DNA of 64,000 nucleotides from contig NC_090132.1 of NCBI RefSeq assembly GCF_040581485.1, positions 29,833,911 through 29,897,910 on the forward strand, written 5' to 3'. Both the position numbers and the translations under genes were made by a program. Under the pieces are notes generated by a model. It was not told the DNA's origin, did no database searches, and was given only the letters and a program-made list of their open reading frames with translations. This DNA comes from Linepithema humile (Eukaryota > Arthropoda > Insecta > Hymenoptera > Formicidae). This document shows, one piece after another, positions 13,219 to 27,100 of this stretch; position 1 is the first letter of the stretch, and the number at the start of each line of letters is the position of its first letter.

Positions 13219-16200
13219 AAAATTGTAATTTCTAAGAGAAAAAAGTTATCTTGTTACTTTTCAAATTACGCAAAATAATTATATTAAAAATTGACTGTCT
13301 TTTTTAAATTGCAAATAAAATTAATATTTATACTTCTGTCAACTGTTCTCGCAAAACATTAAAATTGAGCCATAACAGATCATATTTTTAAAACAAATTT
13401 AAAACGAAAGAGAGGATATGCGAATAATGCATTCTATTTTATTAAACATATTTTCGTTTGCAGATATTTGCAAATCTTCCCGAAAACAAAAATATAATTT
13501 ATTAGTCATGATAAAGAATACAATACTGTCCAATTATAATAGGCGATAATTTGTTTGCCACTTATAATTTTTTCTGCAATGTGCAAACTTTGTAATGTGC
13601 CGTAATTTGCTGACGCCACGCTATAACTAAAAAAAAAGTAATGATTACGACAATATTCGTGCGCATGCAGGTTAATGTCCTAACCGGATAAATAAAGAGC
13701 ATTGTTTACCGAAAAAGAACCGCACACAAGCACTATAAAGATTTGTAGCGATTGTCAATTAATTATTGAGCGCTTTATTGATTCCTCTGATTTACACTTA
13801 ATTTAATCAAATTTGAAATCTATCTAAACGAACCGATTTCTTGTTACAATTACGTATTATAACTGACATTTTCAGCAATAGAAATAAACGTAATAATAAG
13901 TATTGATACAAACATCATTATTTTAAATTTTATTTTACTTATAATAATATTATTTTATAATAAATTCGTAAATAAAGTTCATAAAGAGAAAGAGAAAAAC
14001 CAACACTTTCGATTCCACATATGAATTATTTAAATTTTAGGTACGTTTTTGGTTATTAAAATATGCAAGTAGGAATTTTCTCATGCGCATCGGAATGTAG
14101 CGTCAGCAGATAAAATTAAATTTTACGATTATTATGATGAACTAGTGATGAAAGAGCATACTTACCTAAAAATAAATCATATTTCAGCGTCAAGTGTGCC
14201 ACTGTTCTTTTTCTTAAGTGACGATTTTCTGACGCCTTTGTGGCATCATGTTCGTGAGATACAACGGCCAGCGACTCAGTGTCGCAGACAGCTAGTCGAA
14301 TAACTTAAGGGTCGTTTCTCAAAGCCCTCTCGGTAGCCCAAGGGACGTATGAAATCTTAATATCCCTTATTACCGTACTCCTAATTAACGGTCTTGGCGA
14401 GCTCTCGCATAACGTATTTCTCGTTTCAGCAAACGAAGATACAGTTACCGTATAATGAGGCTCTAGACCCAAGTACTTGAACTTCTATGAAGATAACCAC
14501 GGACGATATTTTGATGTCTAATGGTCCGAGATAATATAGGTATGCAAATTATTACATGTTCCCCGCGTGCGTAATGCCGACTTCAATTCATTAGCGAAGA
14601 GAGCTTCTCGTCATCATACATTAGTTACATCACACGCAAGACGTCCACTCCGTAAACCGCAGCTTGTTATTAATTCTCGCCTGCGAACTAAGCACTGATT
14701 AAACACGTTAAACTTGAACATTATTAATTATTATCTTTTGCCGTAATTAATCCGACAAGAAAAAGCTGTCCAACCCCCTGTTTTCTTGTAAGACTGCGTC
14801 CGCGTAAAGTCAGCACAATTCATGCACAATTGAATACCGATGGGAATCAGGTTTCTCCGCGATTATTGCCGTCACGGAAATGGGCTACAAGTGCAGCTGC
14901 ACAGCGTCCCACCGTCTTTACATTCTTGCGCACGAGCGAGACGCGGGATTTCATAGGGTTGCACCGCGCCCACCGCCTGCTCCGCAAGATATTCCGCGCG
15001 AATCCTCGGGAATTGCAAATGTTTCGCCATCGCTCGTCTCACCCCTTCGTGAACGAAGCAACGCCACTTTTCGCCGGGCGCAAATATGGAAATTTCATAT
15101 GCGCCAGCTGCATCGTCCTACAAGTGGATGGACGAGACTAGGATCGAGCCTTGTTCCACTCGCAGGATAATGCAATTTTTTCCGCGATTTGCCGCATTCT
15201 TTGAGTACCGTGCGATATTCTGCGAAACAATTATTCCACTGATCTGATTTGTACCTGGATTTATAAGCGAATTAATTCGCTATGGATTTAATTGCTGGAA
15301 TATAAAATAAAATCGAAATAAAATTAAATACGTTTGTTTTGAATTGTGATATTAAATACACTTTAGATGATCTGGCAATATGCAATGAAATTCTATATAG
15401 GATTTTATTTATAACTCGATGTGCCGTGTAAAACATTTGAAAAATCAACACGACATATATTCCGCAAATTATTTTTATTAAAAAGATCTTACAAAAAAAA
15501 AAAATTTACCATATATGGATCATGATTTCTGCAGTATTGCGTTCTAATTTCCAATTTTACTCTGCGTTTTTAGACTATCATGATGAATTCATTATAGCTG
15601 CATGCCACAGCGGGAATCGACTGCATCGCTCGAACATTTATACTGCAGCGTCTTTAAGGATGTGAAGACCTCGTGCGCGCAGATGGGCGGAGTTTCCATA
15701 AAGCGATTTACGAGCGTCGCAGATTTACCGCATGAAATTACGCTCCGCGTTCTCCATGGTTTACGTTGACTTACGGCGTCTGCAGAATATCATTTTTCCC
15801 GTTTAAATTATACCCCACCATTGTTTCAGGCGCACGTATGTGGAAAGTCCGCGAAGAAGCATCACCTATATTTAAAGAAATAATATCTTCGATACTCGCG
15901 TATGAAAACGGTTGCGCTATTATGAATACCTTTAATTCATGAGCTCGCTTATCATATCGACAAATATATTTATCCAATTTTGAAAAATTTAATTAACTAT
16001 CATAAAAATTATTGTATCAATGTCTTTGACGATATCGTCGTTTTTTAAAATTTTATTTTATAAAATGCTAACTCTTATAACAAATATTATAAAAAGTACG
16101 TAATTTTGTAGCGCATAAAGTTTTTTAACAAGCCACACAATGTTATATTATTAAAATAACTCATCACGTTTACAATTAATGGTTTTGCTCATAGCACACC

Positions 16201-17190
16201 GCAATATTTTTCCAACAACAAAGGATTTAATCCAACTATCTTTTATGATCGCTATTCTCACAGATCTCTCGCAGCTCAGTGTAAATAAAAGTTGTTGGAA
16301 TAAAAATAAAACGAAACTTTTTCCCGTATAGCGTTATTACAAGTCATGTAGCGTTCGATGTACACGCACGCATAAATTTCACTTTTCATCGGATGCACGA
16401 GAGCGTAACGGCGTCGTTTTCCGGATTATAAATAGCGGCGTCTGCCAACGGCTGGGATACTGCGTACCGCAAAACGCAAAACGAGAAACGCGGACTTTTG
16501 TCGAACGAGTGATAATAATGCGCCTAATGGAAACTTTACGCGCTAGCGTTAAAAAACGTACCGGCCAACGATACTGAAGCTTTTTTCCACCTTTTTCAAC
16601 GGTGTCTCGCAACAGTATACTTTGCACTGAATGCGGCTGTATGATGCAGTACCGAAAAGAAATCTGATAGGGTTTGATAATAACGTGTTTTTGCACACAA
16701 TCGTGAAAAATATAAAAGCCAGCGGTATATTTTGTGACAATCTATTTCACTAAAGGATAAACCAATATTTTGCATCCCAAAATTAATTAATCCGCAAAAC
16801 TCGTCTTTCTCACAAATATTTATTTAAAATTAAATTTATATAAAATAGAATATACACGTAGACACGCGACAAAGGAAAAAAGTACATATAATTAAATTAT
16901 CTAAACGAATAACGATAAAATTAAAATTTTCTTTGATTGTTTTAGCAATCTCTCTGTTTATTAATTAAATTAAATCATTTAATTTAATCTTTACAATCCA
17001 TTTAATGAATCCGTTTAATCCCCACTATTATCAGCAAATAAAATTATATCTGTAATATTTTTTTGTTATTAAAATTTTTTGTTAGTTTATTGTGTTAATT
17101 GTAAAAAGACATTCAAGTTATAAAAGAAACAATTAACTTCTGCAACTCGCATAGTGCAAACGCACACACCAAAAATTGTATTTCCGCTAT

Positions 17191-17683
17191 GAGATAGCAA
17201 GAGGCAAACGGGACCACGTAATGCGAATTTCTGCAGTTTTATTCAGCTAAATAACCAAGAGACTAAAAATCCTTTACTCTGCCGTATTCACGGCAAATCC
17301 TAAACACAAATTTCATTATTTTTAATTACTTGCTTGCGTGAGCATATAGAAGATTTCTAATACTTTTTTCTTCTCATTATAAAACGTTAATTTACATTAA
17401 AATGTTACGCGCAAGATAATCTGTAATTGAATAACGTAATTTATGAAATCACGAAGCTAATGATATTGCATCACACAATAATAAGTCAAAAACTACCCTA
17501 AAATATCATTGTAATAAAAAATTCTCTTGTTTAAATCTAATATAGCGTGTTGCAAATATTTAACGATTGGTTTAAGCGTCTTCGAACGTAGATGGCACGC
17601 GTCCACTGTGTTAAAAAACCCTGGCGTCACGAGATAGCGAAGGCAAGTGGTGCGGGATGCGAATTTCTGCGGTTTTATGTAGC
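17191..17683. repeat. Diverged direct repeat of about 55 bp, two copies
   Basis: Copy 1 is 17191-17247 and copy 2 is 17631-17683. Both start gagatagc and share atgcgaatttctgc and a following gttttat. The spacing between landmarks differs by four bases. The copies are about 440 bp apart in otherwise noncoding DNA. Confidence 0.45.
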
Positions 17684-20500
17684 CGCAGTGCGGCTCTCGA
17701 GCGAGCGAGGCGGTAATGTCCACCGCGCGCAGCAAACTGATTTCACATCGGATCCCCGTTTTATTCGCGAAAACGGTGGTCGTTTGCCGTCCGTTCGTTC
17801 CTCGCCCCGGTCAGCCCAGGCAAATATAAATTTAATGACGAGATGGCGGAGAGGAGAAAATCATGGTGGTAGCCAGCGGACGTTGAAATTGCATCGCTCC
17901 GTTAGCTTTGTAAAATTGCACCGGTGTGTCGTTTGGCAGAAAAAATCGCTGAGATCAGCTCGATATTTGCTGACAATTGTAAATGTTTGAAAAAAGGCGC
18001 ACCGAGAATAGAAATTTGCACGAATTTAATAGCTAAAATTCGGGAAAGATAAACGATGCTTTTTTTAAGACCAAACGGTTTTATTTAACGTTAAATCTAA
18101 CGCTGTATATCACGACTTGATTATAAACGGTTTTTATTTTTAATTAATGTCAATAGAATCATTTTTTCATTATTTGTCTAGAGCATTAAAAGATATGTTT
18201 TTAAATTTTAATTTATCTTAATTCTGAAACTACAGTTAAATAAAATCAAATAAGTGCTATAAAAGCAAATAATGTATTTAAAAAATATTTTGATATTTAA
18301 CATAAATATCATTATTAAATATCATATTATCGTAAAATGTATAATTTGTATCAATTGCGGAATGTTGTACTTTGTTGCAGAGTTCTTGAATAACGATCAA
18401 ATAATTATATATTTTATTATAAAGTGCCATTTACATAAAATAGAATTTCAAAGCATTTTTTTCATAAATATTTGTTTCATTAATCAGAGAATTGCTTTAG
18501 CGGCGTATTTCAGATCAATTTTTGAGTTATTTAAAGGATTCCGATAAACTAAATTTAATCGGACAGAAATGACCAAAAACGAACGAATATCCATTACATG
18601 TGCAGGACACAGCCACGGGACATGTAGAGCTAACCTTACACAAGCGTGCAATGTGCGCGCCATTGTGTACACAAATTAATTTTCCGCTTTTATACCCATA
18701 TGTGTCAGATACAGTACTGGTGGCTGTATCAATAAAAATACTCATGCTTTCAGTAATTAGCCTGTCACTAACAGTCGTTGGGTAGAATAGACTTGACCCG
18801 TTTACTATCTAGTAAAATACCTTCTGCGACGTTGTGAAATAATAATCGAGTCGATTTTTCACTGGCCGAACAAATGCTGCCATTGTCATCCATGCGGACA
18901 TTTTTCTCATTCCACAGCAACTCACGTAACTTTTTTTTTTGTAATAGACAGCCACATGTGCATTTTTCATCGACAACTTTTCATCTATCTTTCCCGCATA
19001 GTTTCCTTTATGTTTTACGAGTAAAAGCGATATACGTTTCATACACCACAGGACGATTTTTTATCGATTAAAAATATTTCTGTATTTTCGGGTAAAAATT
19101 TTATTTATATCCAATAAGACAAATCTTCCCGGCTAATACAATAATAGTGGTATTTTTTATGAAATTTGATCTACAGATTAACGAATCGTTATATTTCCAT
19201 CGCACGTGTAATTTTAAGAGCTGTCTTTCAGAAAGTTTTATACACACTTTTTATGTTACAAAGAATATAAAAGGACATAATTCTTCATTACATTTATTTT
19301 TCAATAAGGCGAAAATGTGACGAAGTTACGAAGCTTTAGTTCTAACAAATGATGGAAACATATTTCACAACTGCGTTTCATTACACGTGACATTCGCGGA
19401 TTTTCGTCCCGTCAGCTGGCGACTCGCAATACGCGTAAAAACTTTCAGTCGGTTTCGCCAGGAACCTTTTCTTCTGAAGTTTTGGTTGCTCGGCCAAGTA
19501 GGGGAAACTTCTTTTGTCCATTAGAACAGAAAACTTTCGGTAGCGTTATGCGAGCCTCTCAGCGAGAGACCTATTAGAGACCCGCTAATTCTACGACTCG
19601 AAACTTCATATTCCCTGGCGGACACAAATTTCCCCTCCGTCCTTATCCCTAAAGGGATAAAGTTTTCAGAAATCCATTACCTTCTCCTCTTCGCTGACGC
19701 TGATCCGATGTTGCTACGACCGGATATCTCTACTCGGATGATGTTCTTGATCCGTGAAACGGGATTGCCTTTCTGTTTTCGCCTCAAACTTCACTCTTGC
19801 AAAAATCACTCGAGCTAGTAAATACGCGCTATATTCAATTGACGGTAGTAAATTCTGGCGCATGTGCGATGTAAGTAAATTTTGAGTCTTCTTTTGAATA
19901 ATTCAGTATCTATTGAAACTTCAATAGTCGACACAGCAAGACGCTGGCTTTCTACTTCTGCGAAAATTCTGAAGTCGCTAATTAGACAGGCGAAAAGAGA
20001 AAAATTTGAAGAAAAAATATGTGAAGAATTAGAGAAGCATTCCAGTCGATTTAACAACGATGAATTCAGCTCTTTTGGCCGTTTTCTTCGAACGACGTTT
20101 GTGGGTAATGGGCAAGATCGGGATCTATTAATCTTCGAGATATTACATTAAATTTTTCCAAACTTACTTTACCACGGCTTTCAGAAAGTCTGCATTTCTC
20201 AGATTTTAATTTGCGTAGATGAAATTTCAAAATTCTATTTTACTTGAAAGCTCTTTCTACTTCATGGTTTTTATTATACTGAAAATTATAATATATTATA
20301 ATACATTGTAATATTCCGTCATGTAAATTATATCATATCGATTTTTTTTGCAACACGCAACAATCGATCCAATTTATAATTTCGATACAGGGCATTATGA
20401 CAAACGCACATTTAATTGTAACTTTCAGCAAATTGTGGCTTTGATGCAATGCCGGATTAAATTGCCGTAGCAATATCTATCTCATCATTGTGACGCGGAA

Positions 20501-23500
20501 GGAAATGGATAGACATTGGGGGTGGCAGCGCGCAGCGAAATGAATTTGTCTCGGTTCCATAACACCGTTTTCCATGGACGAGCTTTACTCGAGTTTGTGC
20601 GATGCAGAATTCGGACACGCGACCGCGTTAGGATTTCCCATGTGGCGCGTGCATCACGTTACATACAGTGCAGCATGAAATATGCAGTACTATCTGCTGT
20701 TACCTCCACCTCGATGTCACAATCTATCCGCACCCATTTTCGAGACCGCGATCACCACCGACGGATACTTAAGGCGAGTTGTGCCAATCTCAAGCCTATG
20801 TTCAAATTCACCCCGCATGTGTCATAAAAATTTGCCGGGATATAATAAATACTATCAAATTATTCGTTCGTATTCCGTATATTTAGAATTCTGTTGCCGA
20901 CTGCAAAAATAGCGAACTTTGCATGAGATATTTATTCTTGAATCGCTGAAAAATCTTTCATTTTTCTCGCATTCTCTTTATCTATCGATTTTTCTCTCCC
21001 TATACAGATCGACGAGGTAGACTAAATTCTATGAAAAACATCCAGGCACACATTGCCAATTAAAAAGCCAATTTCCATCAGTGGTATTCTGCCGATTTTT
21101 CGCCGCCAACCATAATGTATTCCCCGCGACGTATAAAAGCTTTCATGGCCACCAGAGCCTGAATACTCAGTTTATTCACAATTCTATTCTACCACATGCC
21201 GCCACCAAGATTTCCGAGAGAAAATTTGATTGGTTCCTATTCTGCACACAGCGTTACACTCACACAACGTTGAGGCGTGTATCGTCGTCTCGTCGCCTCG
21301 TCGTTCTCATAGTCGACTCTAGCTCTGCGCTCTGGCAAGCCGAGCGATAAACTAAATCGGTGCGTGCACGCTCACCGGCGCGATGCAATTAACAGCGTTC
21401 ACAGGGTGCTCGAGTGATCTAACGAGCTTCAGCACCTACGCTTCGCGACACCGACATCGTCGGCGACAGCATCAGCAGTGGTGCGCGACAACGCGTCGAT
21501 GCATTTTCAAATCGCTAAATGATTTTTTTTTTGATTGGCGATCGAGAGTCGCGACGCGTTTGCAATCTACGGAAATTTTTCAACGCATGTACAAAGAGAA
21601 TACCATTTATCTCGATGACATACGATAACTACTTCATTTATCGATAAACAATTGTATACTGATAAACGAATATTTATCGTTCTGTTGTTGTTGTTTTACT
21701 TCCAACGAAAATTTTGATATCGCACACGATTTTGTTACGGCATTATTTAATGATTGATGTTTTAATGCTATTTTTTTTAGTATTTTTCAAATTAAATCAG
21801 TACTTAAAAAAAACATAAGAGATATGTAGGAAAAATTATTACTTTATTATTTTTTCTCTCAAATAAAACTTACTTCTGGTTGCTGAATATACACAGTTAA
21901 TGAAGTCAGCGTTATTTAAAAACGAAACATTGATACAATAAATTTTTGCCTCGAAATACGCGTTTATATATCTTGCAAGGAAAAAGAATGATAAAATAAT
22001 TAGAAACATGATATGTTTCGTGTAATTATCATCTAAGGAGAAAATAATTTCCATTCCGAATGCAGCGCGCGTACAGCGTGTGCGAACTTCCACAATAGTG
22101 GAATTCCAGTCATCTCGATAATGACATCTATAATCTCAAGTGCGGTGGTCAACGAAACGGTCAATGGACTGCACAGAAGTCATTTGCAATTCCCAGGCGC
22201 GCGAAACGACTCCCTTCCCGTCTAACTTTCGACCGAAGTCTGGTAGGAAGTGAGCCCGGGAAGAAGGAAGAACGCGTTATCGCCACGGATCTACGGTAAC
22301 TGGGCGCCCTGCCGGCGCACTTGGGGCAACTTGCTGACGCCCACCACCCGGCAGTGGTAGCTGCATAGCAGGAGCCAGCAACAGATAAGGGTGCAGTCTA
22401 TAAATTAATTAGCCTAAGTCTACGGGGCCTGAAAGCCGCATGCGCGCGCCGACGACCTACCTAAATCTGCATTAAGCCACCCTGCCGGAGTGAGCATGTG
22501 GAATTTACTGCGCGACACGACGTTGTCTCTGCGCCGCATCCTGCAGGTGTGGCGGCTAAAGCGTTAAGAGAACACGCCTCCTATTTAACCAGGTAATAGC
22601 CCGCCCCGAGCTCGCCTTAGAGATCGCGGTAAGTGACCAATAGATCCAAAGTGCACACGTTCCCGTGAGAAAGAGCGTAGTAATAAACTGATCGTTTGAA
22701 TATTTAGACCCGCAAAGGGATTAGCTTTCCATTAGCGCTTTCAAAAATAAAAACAGAAATGTATTTTTATCACGCTTTTTATGTTCTTAAGTTACCGGAT
22801 TTTACCGGAGAAGCACGAAAATTATTTACATCAATCAGCATTTTGATAAAATAATTTATAAATATCGCATGCTTATTAAAATGAGAAAATTAAACTAAGT
22901 TATAATGATTAAAATTTTTCATATCGCTGAAAAAAGAAATTATAGAAGAGGAAAGAAATGTTTAACTAATTATGTTACAGTTACAGTGGGCGATAAAAGC
23001 TTGAGTTTTTGCAGAATTTTCTTTCGCTTTATAATCTACTAAGTAGCATAAAGTAAAAGAAGAGCTGGAAGCATAATAGCATAATAAAAGGATTAACTTC
23101 GAATAATGCCGCAAATCTTAACGCGCTATACGACTTTTACATTATATGAGATACTGTGCGCGCGATAAAGTAACCCCGAGAAAGAAAACTTTGCAACAAG
23201 GCGCCTCAACCAACTAAGACAATTTTGCGCGATCTCCAGGGATGTTGTCGTCGTATGACAACGGCTCGAAAACACTCTTTAACGAAAGGCAGGAAAAATA
23301 AACCAGTCAGGAAGTTGCGACGAAGATGAAGATCATTCGCTGTTTTTGCGCAAGAATGGTCTACGAAAAAGGAGGATTTTTTAATCAGTATAAAAGTTTA
23401 TTAGTAGGTCGTGAAAAACGTCACTCGGTGCGGTATAACTATCGTTTCGCGGCCGTGCAAACGGAGATGATAGTCGACGATGAGTCGCGATAAAAGTTCA

Positions 23501-24190
23501 AACAAGGCGGTTTTCCGCGCGGTAGACGCGAGCGTCGCGCCAATGACAATCGGGGACAATTTTCGGAAAAACTTTTTCAATCTGTATGAAAGTTTATAGT
23601 AATTTCCGGCGACGCGCAGTTCGCGGAACTCCGGCTTGTTTTAAAGAAGTGCAGAGAGCGCGGGGCGAGATCATCTCCGTCGTGCGCCCACTCGTGATCT
23701 TTTATGCGAGGACCAGAAAACGGTCGTCGAGCCGACCTTTTGTCGTCCGCGAGAATTGAGGCGCGGGGAGGAAGTCTTATGAATATCTTATGAATGCATA
23801 TAAGCCGCCGCCACGGTATTACACGATGTCGCCGTATCCCGGATAAGACGCCGCCACTGAAAAATGGCCCTTCTTACTTATCCCACGAGCCCTTGATGGG
23901 ACTGATCTCGGCGTTGTCCCGGGCAACGTTTTCACTTTTTCGCGCGTTACGCCACGGGCACGGGAGCTAATCTGCATTTAACGTTGCGTCGCAATAGCGA
24001 CGCTTTATCAGACTGTTCATGCGAAATTCCCTCCGTATTACGCAGAGTTACACCGGCAATCGCGGGAAAGGACGATAAATCGTTAACTTTCCGCTTCTTA
24101 ATCTTTTGACTTCTCAATAGCTGTAATATCGTAATAAATGTGTGTATTACGGGCAGGATAGAGTATCTTTTTCGAATATTTTTCACTGTC
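20501..24190. other. GC-rich mosaic, noncoding
   Basis: GC-rich blocks at 20510-20820, 21050-21620, 22090-22640 and 23150-23950 alternate with AT-rich DNA. No coding exon is recognised. The blocks resemble cis-regulatory or conserved noncoding DNA rather than genes. Confidence 0.5.
21132..21171 (+). promoter_or_regulatory. Weak candidate TATA/Inr promoter
   Basis: TATAAAAG at 21132 is followed by TCAGT, the insect initiator, at 21167-21171. The 37-nt distance is slightly long. About 400 bp of GC-rich, 5'UTR-like sequence follows. No recognisable coding exon follows it. Confidence 0.18.
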
Positions 24191-27100
24191 TGATATCATT
24201 TTATAGCATCATTTTATAGCATCTATCTAGATAGATGATTCAATATTGTCAAAAATAGGATAAAGTAATTTTGAACACGTGTGTATGACGACCGTCTGCC
24301 CACGAATTATCGCGACCTATATTGCACGTCGAAATAAATGAACATTTCAAACGGATCGAATTAGTAGCAGTATAATATAAAATTTATAATTTTCAGAAGC
24401 TGGATATATAAAAGGAAGGTTTATGTTTATTTAATAATGTTTATTGGACTGGCCATTATAGAGATATAAAATGCATTCTATTATTCACAAAGGATGTGTT
24501 TCTGCGATAAGTATCAAGCGCACTGGAACGTAATAATTTTCTCTAATGCGCTGATGAAAATTGGAAGTATCGAAAACTGTCGGTATAATTTTATCCTTCT
24601 TCTACTGCGCAAGTAGTATAAAAAGGTTTAATTCTCATGAGAGTTTCGTGGTCGTCAAATTCTAAAACATTAATTGCGTGATTACGTATTACAAATTTCG
24701 CAAGATTATAATTCCGCACAAGTTTATTATAAATAAACAGTACAGTATTCTTCTTATGTAAAGCACGAATATATTTAATGAATTATTTCTTTAAATAATA
24801 AATGTATCTTAATAGTATTTGAGACGTATGAAAATGATATTTTGAAGCTGCATCTTGTTACGACGTGAACGAAAAGCTGAAACGATGTTACGTCGAAAGC
24901 ACTTCCGGATATCCAGGTCAAGGCACTTCGGCTACGACGACCAGCTAGAGTCGGCTCTTAATAGTGTAGTAAATTCTTACATTGTTGCTCGTTTCTTTCT
25001 GCACGACATTGCAGGCAAGTCGCTTAAGTGGCCGTTAAAAGTGATGTAACTAACAATGGCTCGTAAATGAGATATTACGCGTAATATCTCATGCATGAGT
25101 TATCTACCACTTTGTGATACATCTTCTTTTAGGGGAGTCCTTTTATTTAGAAATGCAAAAAAAAATACATTTAAACTATGCTATTAATATAAATTTTTTT
25201 ACTGTCTTCAAAGAAGACCAAATAAATAATAAAATGGAATTTTTTAGTTTATTTTTTTTTTTATCGGAAATTTAGTTATCGAAAGGTCTACTGTTAAAAA
25301 TAGAAAAAATAGTGAAAAAATATGACGTTTAATCGAATTTTTTTCAGAAGAAAAAATTGGTTCTAAATTTTCGAAAGCAATTTCAGTATTGTCTATGCAT
25401 ACATGCGTAAGATATATTCAATAAAATATTAAAGAATATCGCAATAAGTGAGTACAATGTCGTCTCTGTGAAAGAAAAAAATCGATGAACAATCGGGTCG
25501 ACTGCTGTTTTAAAAAGCAAATCCTCTTCACGTGTGCTCTATCAGTTCGGCGAATAATGGAGAATCTTCGTATCTTCGGTGAAAAGCATTCCGCGATCGC
25601 CTAGACAGGGATAAGAATGGATTCCACGAGGAGAAAGAAGCCTTCGTCCGACTACGAGTGGACCTTCGTGAAAAGCTCAAAGACCCTCGCCTCTTCCGTT
25701 TCCCGCGAATACACAACCACGCGTAGTTGCGCTTCCGCGGTGTAGCCTCGATACGTAAAAGGTATCGCGTAAAGGTGCTGCGCTACCAGGGAGAGGAATA
25801 AATTTAAATATTGCTGCGGCCCTTTGATATGTTAACGAGAACCGTTGCGGGCGTAAGGGACGATATTCTTTGATAGCAATTCTTTCCGCCGGTCCTTTTT
25901 TTCCCCCCCACTTCCCTTTCCGGCCAGTCCTGTTCCTCATCGTCTATACATTATTTCTGGCTTTCTGTGGCCTAGCTCGCCCTTCTTTCCGTCTCTACCT
26001 CTTCCATCTCCCCTTCTGTCTTTTGCGCTTCTTTTATCCCTCGTTGGAATCCTTGTGTGCAGTACGATTTATGTTATCAGGGGGGTGCCTCGCTCCACGC
26101 GCGAGTATATGCAAATGCCATTGCGGAGAGGAGCTAACTGCTTTTTCGCGCCCTTGTACTTTCCTCTTTGTTTTATTTCTCCCGAAAAAAAATTTCGTTT
26201 CCCATCCTTATCACAGCCATTGCTTTACCGGTATGTCTTTCTCACTTGCTCACTTCTTTATATCAGTCCTCGAGTCACAGTTTAATTAATTCTTGTAACA
26301 GTGTATTAATAGATTTATGTTTCGCAGCTGCGGTCTGCTGCACATTTGCAGTTAAATATATTGATCGATTGGAGTCGAAAGTGTGCTGAAAACTTGTGAA
26401 AAGTGAATTCCACACACAATCCGTTTGTTTTAGCTTTACTTTTCAATCCGGAAGTTAATAAAATATAAACAGTAATTTTTTTAATGTGTATATAAAAAAA
26501 TTTCCTTTCTTAAAGACAATTCTTCTACATTGAATTGAATTGTGCTGGCTGGCATTCCGGTACACTTTGTACGTCTATTTTACGTGATACATATTAACAT
26601 ATGTACAACCGACTCCTGGAGGAATTGGTTGAATATTTAAGGACCTTCGCCGCGCGATGCACGCGAGAGCACGCGAAGCGCGTGCGCAAGGATGTTGGAA
26701 GAAGGATGACAACGGAATTCGGTCCTTTGGAATTTTTTATCTCTCAGCGGCCAGAAGTCCCAGAGCAATTGTCTCGCTTTCTTCTTCGTCCTAGCGTCTG
26801 TTCTTGGTCCTTTGTTTCTCTTTCCCGTGCTCGAGCATTATTTCTTGCACGTGACATTTCAGGAGGACGTCTATTCGCCGTACGTCCAGAACTGGGACGT
26901 GCTCGGCCTTCTTTTTGATTTTCTTATCTCTCATTCTTCCCTCTGATGTAATTCATACCTCTGTAATACGTAATTCCTTCGGCGCAGCAGTGTGCCGCCC
27001 ATCGTATCTATTTAAATACCTGTTAAACTCTTAACAGGAGACTGCTTGAGAATCTGAAATATTAAGGTGCATGAGAAAGAAAATTATGTGCCAGAATTTA

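Larger units (their letters stand above)
10398..20500. other. Noncoding, no gene recognised
   Basis: AT-rich with GC-richer, possibly conserved noncoding islands at about 14200-15170, 15600-15780, 17580-17960 and 19380-19800. Frames of 96-132 codons in these islands match no family I know and lack exon context. Confidence 0.55.

Noticed and set aside
17592..17990. 132-codon frame in a GC-rich island
   Set aside because: No domain, no exon context, and overlapping antisense frames are also open.
25870..26289. 139-codon hydrophobic frame
   Set aside because: It derives from a pyrimidine-rich tract. Phe/Leu/Ser bias is a composition artefact, and an alternative frame is equally open.
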